A stretch of DNA of 7,649 bases from Pseudomonadota bacterium (GTDB lineage: Bacteria > Pseudomonadota > Gammaproteobacteria > Burkholderiales > Thiobacillaceae): assembly GCA_021791235.1 (NCBI GenBank), contig JAJYXA010000461.1, positions 1 to 7,649 of the forward strand, in the 5' to 3' direction. Both the position numbers and the translations under genes were made by a program. A model generated the notes under the pieces. That model made no database searches, had not been told where the DNA came from, and was given only the letters and a program-made list of their open reading frames with translations. Positions 1 through 5,596 of this stretch are shown here, piece by piece; the first letter of the stretch is position 1; every line of letters begins with the position of its first letter.

Positions 1-1
1 C

Positions 2-97
2 AACTCCGACGACATCTACCTGCGCCCCCAGCACCCCTACACCCGGAAGCTGCTCGCCGCGGTGCCCCGAGCCGACCACCGGATACGCGCGGCCTAG
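2..97 (+). CDS. Peptide-type ABC transporter ATP-binding protein, C-terminal tail only (partial)
   Basis: Only the last 31 codons are present, in the frame that starts at base 2 and ends at TAG 95-97. The readable tail contains IYLRPQHPYTRKLLAAVPR. The HPYT..LL.A.P signature is typical of the end of the ATPase domain in oligopeptide/dipeptide (Opp/Dpp/Yej-type) importers. After the VP the protein stops within about 9 residues, so it lacks the cysteine-containing Oligo_HPY extension of DppD, DppF, OppD and OppF. Ending close to this motif is more like the fused double-ATPase YejF group, but this is inference from a short tail. All catalytic motifs lie off the left edge. The gene converges on the TPR gene and overlaps it by 4 bases. 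It is transcribed in the same direction as the dpp operon about 3.9 kb to the right, but cannot belong to it. Confidence 0.75.
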   Translation, partial: NSDDIYLRPQHPYTRKLLAAVPRADHRIRAA

Positions 98-1332
98 GTC
101 CCCTGGCCCAGGCGGATCACCCACAGACGGGCCAGCGCCGCGGCGCCGTCGGCGCCGCGCACGGTCTTGAATACCTGCACCGCCTTCTGCTTCTGCCCGG
201 CGAGCTGGTAGGCGTAGCCCAGGCGCAGACGGGCGTCGTCGGGGTGGCGGAAGCCGCCCTTCCTCATGCCCTGCTCCATCATCGCCAGGCCCTTGTCGGC
301 GCGCCCGTGCAGGACGTAATTGAGGCCGGTGTTGAGCAGCGGCGTGCCGTCCTTGTCGGCGGCCACCCGGGCATCGCCCTGGCCCAGCGTCCGCTGGTCT
401 TCGGCGAGGTTCTTCTGGACCAGCGCTCTCAGGCGCTGGTGGCGCGCGGCGTCCGGCCCGGTACCGAGCAGGCCGGCGGCATAGCCGGCATCGACGAACT
501 TTTTCGCTTCCATCGGGAAGCCCGCCTGCAACGCCAGTTGCGCCGCTTCCATATAGTCCTCGGCGCCGCGCATGGTGCCGGTGGCGAGCTTCAGCCGGTC
601 CGCATCGAGCGTCAGCCGATCGGAAAATCCCGGACGCGTGGTCACGCTATAGACCACGCTCAACCAGTAGTCGCGCTTGGGATGGAAGGCGACCAGCTTC
701 TCCATGGTGTGGGCGTAGCCGGCCTTGTCGTTGGTTTTCAGATAGCAGTTGGCCAGCATCTGCAGTTCCATCTCGGAGGGCGTCTTGCCCGCCTGCTGCT
801 CGCCCTCGACGTCGGCCAGAATCTCGCGGGCGGCCTGGGCGAAATCGTTGCCGAGGTACAGCGCCTGGACGTAGATGGTGCGCACCGCGGGGTCCTTGCC
901 GCCGGCGGCGAAGTAGCGCGTGGCGAGTTCGACGGCCTTGGCATAAGCCCTGGCCGAGTAATACTGGCCGGCGGCGACGGCTAAGAACTGCGTCCGCTCC
1001 GCCGCCGGCGCTGCGGGTGAAGCGGCGGTCGCCTCGAAGTCGCGCGCCGCGGCCGCCGCGTCGCCCGCGGCCGCCTCGGCCTGGGCGCGCAGGCGGGCGA
1101 CCATGTAGGCCTCGAACGGGGTCTTGTTCTTGACCGCGTCCGCCTCGGCGATCTTGGCCAGCGCCGCCTTGGCCTTCCTGCCCTTCAACAGAGCCACCGC
1201 CGCCTGCAGCGGCTTGCCCACCTCCGCCCGCACGGTGGCGGATTTGACTTGATCCTGGGCCAGGACCGGCGCCGCGAGCCCCGCGGCGAGACCGAGAATA
1301 AAAAGCAGCGCTGCGATTCTGCGAGTGAACAT
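94..1332 (-). CDS. Secreted TPR-repeat protein of the Ton operon
   Basis: A 412-residue protein of unknown exact function, last gene of the tonB-exbB-exbD1-exbD2 operon. Residues 1-25 form a clear signal peptide (MFTRR, a hydrophobic core, then PVLA before QDQ), so the mature protein should be periplasmic. The rest is mainly Ala/Leu-rich helical hairpins of TPR style. The clearest are about 115-145 (AGQYYSARAYAKAVELATRYF), 150-172 (QALYLGNDFAQAAREIL), 258-285 and 332-390, where a GLNYVLHGRADKGLAMMEQG pair is followed by RLGYAYQLAGQKQKAVQVF. The start at 1332 is preferred over longer upstream readings because it opens directly on the signal peptide, has a modest AAGG ribosome site 8 bases upstream, and sits 17 bases after the exbD2 stop; longer versions would overlap exbD2. 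TPR proteins are found in some other Ton gene clusters, such as the Vibrio TonB2 locus. A scaffold role for the Ton machinery is inference. Family assignment is good, function is unknown. Confidence 0.88.
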   Translation of the reverse strand: MFTRRIAALLFILGLAAGLAAPVLAQDQVKSATVRAEVGKPLQAAVALLKGRKAKAALAKIAEADAVKNKTPFEAYMVARLRAQAEAAAGDAAAAARDFEATAASPAAPAAERTQFLAVAAGQYYSARAYAKAVELATRYFAAGGKDPAVRTIYVQALYLGNDFAQAAREILADVEGEQQAGKTPSEMELQMLANCYLKTNDKAGYAHTMEKLVAFHPKRDYWLSVVYSVTTRPGFSDRLTLDADRLKLATGTMRGAEDYMEAAQLALQAGFPMEAKKFVDAGYAAGLLGTGPDAARHQRLRALVQKNLAEDQRTLGQGDARVAADKDGTPLLNTGLNYVLHGRADKGLAMMEQGMRKGGFRHPDDARLRLGYAYQLAGQKQKAVQVFKTVRGADGAAALARLWVIRLGQGT

Positions 1333-1349
1333 CTTCCCAGCCTTATTCT

Positions 1350-1781
1350 TCAATTGATGAACTGCTCGTTGCCGACCAGACCGATCTTGGTCACGCCCAG
1401 GCGCTGCGCCTCGGCCATGACCATCGCCACCACCTTGTACTTGACCAGTTTGTTCGGACGCAGATGCAGCTCCGGCTGGTCGGCCATCGCCGCAATTCCG
1501 CGCAGCCGCGCCTTGAGATCGTTGCGGCCGTTCACCACCTGGCCGTTCCACAGGATGGTGCCGTCGAAGTCGATGTCGATGGCCACCACCTGCGGCGGCA
1601 CCGAGGACTGCTGCTGGTTGGCGGTGGGCATGTTGAGCTTCACCGCGTGGGTCTGGATCGGAATGGTGATGATCAGCATGATCAGGAGCACCAGCATCAC
1701 GTCGATCAAGGGCGTGGTGTTGATGTCCACCATCACTTCCGGTTCGCCCGAGCTGCTGGCGCTGCCGATATTCATAGCCAT
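1350..1781 (-). CDS. exbD: ExbD-type biopolymer transport protein, second copy
   Basis: A 143-residue ExbD/TolR family protein, a peptidoglycan- and TonB-facing part of the proton-driven Ton motor. A short cytoplasmic N-terminus leads into one membrane helix, about residues 21-43, containing INTTPLIDVMLVLLIMLIIT. Asp27 in IDVMLVLL matches the proton-carrying Asp25 of E. coli ExbD. The periplasmic domain follows, ending with the usual K-Y-K-V--MAEAQRLGVTKIGLV helix-strand. The start at 1781 is set by an AGGGAG site six bases upstream; a second Met at 1775 would place Asp at 25 but is too far from that site. The gene begins 11 bases after the stop of the first exbD. The two copies share the family core but differ in the membrane flank and periplasmic half, so they are paralogues rather than a recent duplication. 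Confidence 0.93.
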   Translation of the reverse strand: MAMNIGSASSSGEPEVMVDINTTPLIDVMLVLLIMLIITIPIQTHAVKLNMPTANQQQSSVPPQVVAIDIDFDGTILWNGQVVNGRNDLKARLRGIAAMADQPELHLRPNKLVKYKVVAMVMAEAQRLGVTKIGLVGNEQFIN

Positions 1782-1787
1782 GCTTAT

Positions 1788-1793
1788 CTCCCT
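1788..1793 (-). promoter_or_regulatory. Ribosome binding site of the second exbD
   Basis: AGGGAG on the minus strand, six bases before the ATG at 1779-1781. Its first base is also the last base of the first exbD's TGA stop, so termination on exbD1 places ribosomes at this site. It decides between two nearby in-frame ATGs (1781 and 1775) in favour of 1781. Confidence 0.7.
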
Positions 1794-2221
1794 CAGCCGC
1801 CGCGTGCCGGCGGCTCGGTGATGAAGCCGACCTTCTCGATGCCGGCGCGCTGGCAAGCGAAAACCACCTTGCCGATGAACTCGTAGCGGGCGTTGCGGTC
1901 GCCGCGGATATGGACCTCCGGCTGCGGCACCTTGACCGCCGCCGCCTTCAATCTGGCCAGCAAGGTCGGCGCATCCGGCACCAGGACCTGATTCCAGAAA
2001 ATGTCCCCGTCCTTGGTGATGGCCAACACGATGTTCTCAGGCTTGGTCACGGTCGGCTGGTTCCGCTCCTTCGGCAACTGCACCGGCACCGTGTTGACCA
2101 CCACCGGAATGGTGATCAGGAAGATGATCAGCAGTACCAGCATCACGTCTACCAGCGGCGTGGTGTTGATCGCCGAGACGACCTCGTCCTCCGCATCCTC
2201 CTGGGCAAACGCGAAACTCAT
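1793..2221 (-). CDS. exbD: ExbD-type biopolymer transport protein, first copy
   Basis: A 142-residue ExbD, the usual size for the family (E. coli ExbD is 141). Residues 1-15 are acidic and cytoplasmic (QEDAEDE). One membrane helix at about 22-43 carries NTTPLVDVMLVLLIIFLITI with Asp25, the same position as the essential protonatable Asp of E. coli ExbD. The periplasmic domain shows the standard blocks VLAITKDGDIFWN, PEVHIRGDRNARYEFIGKVV and AGIEKVGFITEP. It should pair with ExbB to form the proton channel that energises TonB. The start codon comes one base after the exbB stop (TGA-G-ATG), and an AAGGG site within the end of exbB serves it, so the two are probably translationally coupled. Confidence 0.95.
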   Translation of the reverse strand: MSFAFAQEDAEDEVVSAINTTPLVDVMLVLLIIFLITIPVVVNTVPVQLPKERNQPTVTKPENIVLAITKDGDIFWNQVLVPDAPTLLARLKAAAVKVPQPEVHIRGDRNARYEFIGKVVFACQRAGIEKVGFITEPPARGG

Positions 2222-2222
2222 C

Positions 2223-3086
2223 TCAGGCGCCCTTGGATTGAGTGCGGCCGCGCGAGAGCAGGACCATGTGCAGCTGGCCGCTGAAGTTGCGGACGTTCTC
2301 CATGGCCACCTTGTTACGCCGCACCAGCCAGTTGTAGCCGAGCACCGCAGGCACCGCCACGGCCAGACCCATCGCGGTCATGATCAGCGACTCGCCGACC
2401 GGGCCGGCGACCTTGTCGATCGACGCCTGCCCGGCGATGCCGATCGCGGTCAGCGCATGGTAGATGCCCCACACCGTGCCGAACAGGCCGACGAAGGGCG
2501 CGGTCGAGCCCACCGTGGCGAGAAAGGCCAGGCCGTTTTGCAGACGATTGCCGATGGTCTCGACCGCGCGCTGGATCGACATGCCGACCCAGCTGTTGAA
2601 ATCGATCTGCTCCAGCATCGAGCTCTCGTGATGCTCGCTGGCATTGCTGCCCTCTTCCGCGATGTAGCGGAAGGCGCTGTCTTCGTGCAGGGTCAGCACG
2701 CCGTCCTGGATCGTGCCCGCCTGCCAGAATTTCTTGCGCGCCTCGTCGGCCTGCTTCAAGAGCTTGCTCTGCTCCAGCGCCTTCATCACGCCGATGTACC
2801 AGGTGCCCATCGACATGATGACCAGGATCAGGAGCGTGCCGCGGGCGACGAAGTCACCCTGCTTCCACAGCGAATCGAGGCCGTAGGGATTCTTCACCGA
2901 CTCGGTCGCGGGCAGCGCCTCCGGCGGCTGCGGCGCGGTCACCGGGCTGACCACGGCGGAACTCGCAGGCAGCGCCGGCGACGCGGGCGCCGCCTGCGCC
3001 CAGGTGGCGGTGGGCAATGCCGCGGAAATCGTCAAGGTGCACATCAGCGTGGCAAAAATGGCGCCGGCCCTTAGCTTGAAACTCAT
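2223..3086 (-). CDS. exbB: ExbB proton channel subunit with N-terminal export signal
   Basis: A 287-residue MotA/TolQ/ExbB-family protein. Three membrane spans are visible: about 82-100 (TLLILVIMSMGTWYIGV), 185-207 (GLAFLATVGSTAPFVGLFGT) and 231-253 (ESLIMTAMGLAVAVPAVLG). Thr194 in GSTAPFVGLFGTVWG, and Glu232 and Thr237 in GESLIMTAMG, align with the polar channel residues Thr148, Glu176 and Thr181 of E. coli ExbB. Compared with the 244-residue E. coli protein it has about 45 extra N-terminal residues: a basic start, a hydrophobic stretch ending in TATWA-QAA, and a Pro/Ala-rich linker to about residue 60. This looks like a cleavable signal peptide plus a periplasmic tail, an arrangement seen in a subset of ExbBs. 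The gene follows tonB after 56 bases and precedes exbD1 with a one-base gap. AGGA lies 10 bases upstream of the ATG. Confidence 0.95.
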   Translation of the reverse strand: MSFKLRAGAIFATLMCTLTISAALPTATWAQAAPASPALPASSAVVSPVTAPQPPEALPATESVKNPYGLDSLWKQGDFVARGTLLILVIMSMGTWYIGVMKALEQSKLLKQADEARKKFWQAGTIQDGVLTLHEDSAFRYIAEEGSNASEHHESSMLEQIDFNSWVGMSIQRAVETIGNRLQNGLAFLATVGSTAPFVGLFGTVWGIYHALTAIGIAGQASIDKVAGPVGESLIMTAMGLAVAVPAVLGYNWLVRRNKVAMENVRNFSGQLHMVLLSRGRTQSKGA

Positions 3087-3142
3087 GGTGTGATCATCCT
3101 AAAAATTATCGGGGGCAACTGTAAGCAGCGAGGGCAAGCCTC

Positions 3143-3772
3143 TCACTCGATCTTCCATTCGTACTCGATGCGCGCCCAGGACTTCTCGGGCTTGCCATCG
3201 ACCGTGGCCGGCTTGAACTTGCACAGCGCGAGCGCCCTTCTGGCCGCCTCGTCGAGACGGCGATAGCCGGTCGAGCGCTCGATCTTGCTCTGCAACACCT
3301 TGCCGTCGACATCGATCAGGAAGGCCAACCTGACCACGCCGGTCTCCTCATCGCGCAGCGACGCCGGCGGATATTGCGGTTTCTCGCAGTTCCTGGCATC
3401 GACCACCGCGGCGGTGGTACGCACCGGCGCACGCCGGACCATCGTCGGTACCGGACCGGTGGGCTTGGTGTGGGTCACCGCGGAAATCGTGTTCTGGGGC
3501 GCCACCGGCGGCGGCTGCACCTGCACCTCCGGCAGAGGAATATAGGGCGGCGGCGGGGCGGCGAGACGAGGCGGCGGCGGCGGCGGCGGTTTGTCCGGCG
3601 GCGGCGGCTTGACCTCCTCGATGATCTTGGTTTCCAGCGGTTGGTGCACCACATCGACGATCTTGCGCGCCAGGCCATTGACCAGGGCATAGACCAGCAA
3701 TGCGTGGAACAGCAAGACGACGACGAGCCCGGTCGCCCTTCTTCCGGAGTCTGCCGGTTGCGCGTAACTCAT
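3143..3772 (-). CDS. tonB: TonB energy transducer
   Basis: A 209-residue TonB, somewhat shorter than E. coli TonB (239). A short cytoplasmic N-terminus is followed by a membrane anchor at about 14-34 (TGLVVVLLFHALLVYALVNG) containing His23, equivalent to His20 of the SxxxH motif; the Ser position is Val19. A proline-rich periplasmic linker covers about 55-91, including KPPPPDKPPPPPPP. The C-terminal TonB fold starts near 129 (CEKPQYPPASLRDEETGVVRLAFLIDVDGKV) and ends in W-R/K-rich strands (SWARIEYEWKIE). It would span the periplasm and contact TonB boxes of outer-membrane receptors. Cys129 and Cys184 bracket the domain and may form a disulfide. A strong GAGGAGA ribosome site lies just before the ATG. 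It is the first gene of the operon, so its upstream region carries the operon promoter. Confidence 0.95.
   Translation of the reverse strand: MSYAQPADSGRRATGLVVVLLFHALLVYALVNGLARKIVDVVHQPLETKIIEEVKPPPPDKPPPPPPPRLAAPPPPYIPLPEVQVQPPPVAPQNTISAVTHTKPTGPVPTMVRRAPVRTTAAVVDARNCEKPQYPPASLRDEETGVVRLAFLIDVDGKVLQSKIERSTGYRRLDEAARRALALCKFKPATVDGKPEKSWARIEYEWKIE
3570..3589 (-). repeat. GGC trinucleotide repeat within tonB
   Basis: Six perfect GGC units plus GG on the plus strand, read as CCG proline codons of TonB residues 62-68. A second shorter run of GCG/CGG triplets lies just to the right (3596-3607), coding for the neighbouring proline block. Slippage here would change the length of the proline linker without breaking the frame. 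Confidence 0.8.
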
Positions 3773-3775
3773 CGG

Positions 3776-3784
3776 TCTCCTCTT
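3776..3784 (-). promoter_or_regulatory. Ribosome binding site of tonB
   Basis: AAGAGGAGA on the minus strand, with the AGGAG core 4 bases before the ATG at 3770-3772. It is the strongest Shine-Dalgarno sequence in the window, and contrasts with the divergent dppA, which has none that I can see. Confidence 0.75.
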
Positions 3785-3828
3785 GCAAATAGCGCTGGAA
3801 ATGCTCTAAGCGAGAACGGGGCGGTGCC

Positions 3829-3857
3829 GTACTAGAGCGGCGCAAAGATTACCACAA
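3829..3857 (-). promoter_or_regulatory. Possible weak promoter of the tonB operon
   Basis: On the minus strand, TTGTGG (3852-3857) and TAGTAC (3829-3834) are 17 bases apart, each matching three of six consensus positions of a sigma70-type promoter. It is the best spaced pair I found ahead of tonB, but the match is poor. No convincing Fur box was seen nearby, although many tonB genes are iron regulated. Confidence 0.25.
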
Positions 3858-3874
3858 CATCCCGGCTGGATTAG

Positions 3875-3885
3875 CCCCCCCCCCC
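3875..3885. repeat. Eleven-base poly-C tract in the divergent promoter region
   Basis: Eleven consecutive C on the plus strand, followed directly by GGGG. The tract lies in the non-coding space between tonB and dppA, 103 bases upstream of the tonB start and 109 bases upstream of the dppA start. Homopolymers this long are slippage-prone in vivo and are also a common place for sequencing length errors. Confidence 0.9.
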
Positions 3886-3899
3886 GGGGAACGTCCCCG
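3885..3899. other. Short GC hairpin next to the C tract
   Basis: A perfect inverted repeat, CGGGGA (3885-3890), loop ACG, TCCCCG (3894-3899). The left arm shares its first C with the poly-C tract. There is no T run on either side, so it does not look like an intrinsic terminator. It could be a protein-binding dyad or fortuitous. Confidence 0.5.
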
Positions 3900-3920
3900 T
3901 CCGTTGCCTGCAATGAGAAA

Positions 3921-3949
3921 TTGTTAAACGCCCTCGCAGGCGCTAACAT
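3921..3949 (+). promoter_or_regulatory. Candidate sigma70-type promoter for the dpp operon
   Basis: TTGTTA (3921-3926, four of six matches to TTGACA) and TAACAT (3944-3949, four of six matches to TATAAT) are separated by exactly 17 bases. Transcription would start near 3956, leaving a leader of about 39 bases before the dppA ATG at 3995. The elements coincide with the arms of an imperfect dyad: TGTTA 3922-3926 with TAACA 3944-3948, and CGCC 3929-3932 with GGCG 3939-3942. This suggests a regulator could bind over the promoter. Confidence 0.5.
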
Positions 3950-3994
3950 GCCGGCTTTGGCCCGCGCGCGCAGCAGAACAACCGCAGCCCCACC

Positions 3995-5593
3995 ATGAGC
4001 GCCAGTTTCAAGCTCGGTCTCGTCGCATTGCTGACCGTATTTGCCGGGACCGCCTCCGCCTCTAAAACCCTCGTCTATTGCTCGGAGGGCAGCCCGGAGG
4101 GATTCAATCCGGCCTTTTTCAGCACCGGCACCACCTACGACGCTTCCTCGGTGCCGATCTTCGACCGCCTGGTCGCCTTCGCACCCGGCACCACCCAGGT
4201 GGTGCCCTCTCTGGCGCAATCCTGGGAAGTATCGAAGAACGGCCTCGTCTATACGTTTCATTTGCGCCACGGGGTCAAGTTCCAGAGCAATGCGCTGTTT
4301 ACCCCGAGCCGGGATTTCGACGCCGACGACGTATTGTTCACCTTCCTGCGCCAGATGGACCCGAAGCAGCCCTTGCACCGATTGAGCGCCGGTCAGACCT
4401 TCGCCTACTGGCAAGACATGGGCATGGACCAGATCGTCGCCAGGATCGAAAAGCTCGACCCGTACACGGTGCGCTTCACGCTGCGCCACCCCGAGGCGCC
4501 GTTTCTCGCGGACCTGGCGATGGACTTCGCCTCGATCGATTCGGCCGAGTACTACGGCAAGATGCAAGCCCGCGGCACGCCCGGGATCGCCGACGAAAAG
4601 GTGATCGGCACCGGGCCGTTCCAACTGGTCTCCTACCAGAAAGACGCGGTGATCCGTTACCAGGCCTTCGACCAGTACTGGCGCGGCCGGGCCAAGATCG
4701 ATCATTTGATCTTCGCCATCACGCCCGATGCTGCGGTGCGCTACGCCAAGCTGAAGACCGGCGAATGCCAGGTGATGGCCTATCCCAATCCCGCCGACAT
4801 CGCAGCGATGAAGAAGGATCCCAACATCGTGGTCTATTCGAAGGCAGGCCTGAACATCGGCTACATCGCCCTCAACGTCGAGAAGAAGCCGCTCGACCGG
4901 TTGCGGGTGCGGCGAGCCCTGGCGCTGGCGATCGACAAGGGCTCGATCCTGAAGCTGATCTACCAGGGCAACGCCCAGGCGGCGAAGAATCTGATCCCGC
5001 CGACCCTCTGGTCCTACAACCACCAGGTCGAGGATACCCCCTACGATCCGGCCAGAGCCCGGGCGCTGCTCGTCAAGGCGGGGCTGCCCCAGGGTTTCGC
5101 CATCGACCTGTGGTATCTGCCGGTATCCCGCCCCTACAATCCCGACGGCAAGCGCATGGCCGAACTGATCCAGGCCGACTGGGCCAGGATCGGCGTCAGG
5201 GCGCGCCTCGTCACCTACGAGTGGGGCGAGTACCTGAAGCGCAGCAAGGACGGCGAGCAGCAGGCGATCATGTACGGCTGGTCGGGCGACAACGGCGATC
5301 CGGACAATTTCTTCACGCCACTGGCCGGCTGCGCCGCGGTCCAGGGCGGCGGCAACGTCGCGCGCTGGTGCAACAAGGACTTCGAGCGCCTGATCCAGGC
5401 AGCCAAGATAAGCACCAACCAGGCGCAGCGCGCCAAGCTCTACGAGCGCGCCCAGGCGATCATGAAACAGCAGATGCCCCTGATCCCCATCGCCCACAGC
5501 CTGGAGTTCACGCCGGTGCGCAAGGAGGTCCTGGGCTACACCATGGACGCGACCGCGCACCACAATTTCTACGGGGTCGATCTGGCGCGCTGA
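3995..5593 (+). CDS. dppA: Periplasmic dipeptide-binding protein DppA
   Basis: A 532-residue family 5 substrate-binding protein (SBP_bac_5), close to E. coli DppA as I remember it. Residues 1-22 are a signal peptide ending ASA, and the mature protein opens with KTLVYCSEGSPEGFNP as in E. coli. Shared blocks include PEAPFLADLAMDFASI (166-181), GTGPFQL (205-211), ITPDAAVRYAKL (242-253), NLIPPTLW (332-339) and GWSGDNGDPDNFF (428-440). Asp432 in GWSGD corresponds to the Asp that holds the peptide amino group, and Arg379 in SRPYNP to the Arg that binds its carboxylate. Four cysteines (29, 258, 446, 459) match the two disulfides of E. coli DppA. It delivers dipeptides to DppBC; E. coli DppA also binds haem and haem precursors. 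I see no clear ribosome binding site before this ATG, and no better in-frame start. Confidence 0.96.
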   Translation: MSASFKLGLVALLTVFAGTASASKTLVYCSEGSPEGFNPAFFSTGTTYDASSVPIFDRLVAFAPGTTQVVPSLAQSWEVSKNGLVYTFHLRHGVKFQSNALFTPSRDFDADDVLFTFLRQMDPKQPLHRLSAGQTFAYWQDMGMDQIVARIEKLDPYTVRFTLRHPEAPFLADLAMDFASIDSAEYYGKMQARGTPGIADEKVIGTGPFQLVSYQKDAVIRYQAFDQYWRGRAKIDHLIFAITPDAAVRYAKLKTGECQVMAYPNPADIAAMKKDPNIVVYSKAGLNIGYIALNVEKKPLDRLRVRRALALAIDKGSILKLIYQGNAQAAKNLIPPTLWSYNHQVEDTPYDPARARALLVKAGLPQGFAIDLWYLPVSRPYNPDGKRMAELIQADWARIGVRARLVTYEWGEYLKRSKDGEQQAIMYGWSGDNGDPDNFFTPLAGCAAVQGGGNVARWCNKDFERLIQAAKISTNQAQRAKLYERAQAIMKQQMPLIPIAHSLEFTPVRKEVLGYTMDATAHHNFYGVDLAR

Positions 5594-5596
5594 TTC

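Noticed and set aside
92..113. Possible terminator hairpin at the convergent gene ends
   Set aside because: GCCTAGG (92-98) and CCCAGGC (107-113) can pair with one mismatch, but no T run follows on either strand and the arms lie within coding sequence.
1333..1551. Longer N-terminus for the TPR protein, starting at 1551
   Set aside because: It would run back through exbD2 and bury the signal peptide at residue 74; the start at 1332 explains the export signal.
1782..1856. Longer N-terminus for the second exbD, starting at 1856
   Set aside because: It would overlap the first exbD by 64 bases, adds Arg/His-rich non-family sequence, and ignores the AGGGAG site that fits the start at 1781.
2001..3074. 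A 357-codon plus-strand open frame antisense to exbB and exbD
   Set aside because: The minus-strand genes are clear family members with well-placed starts and stops; this frame has shadow-like composition and no domain.
3105..3110. GATAAT on the minus strand between tonB and exbB as an internal promoter
   Set aside because: It is a good -10 match, but no acceptable -35 lies 16-18 bases upstream; the nearest TTGCCC is 21 bases away. Not enough for a call.
3911..3926. Fur-box-like AATGAGAAATTGTTA upstream of dppA
   Set aside because: A/T rich and tempting beside a ton operon, but it does not keep the repeated GATAAT hexamers or their inverted symmetry. The small CAAT/ATTG dyad alone is too short.
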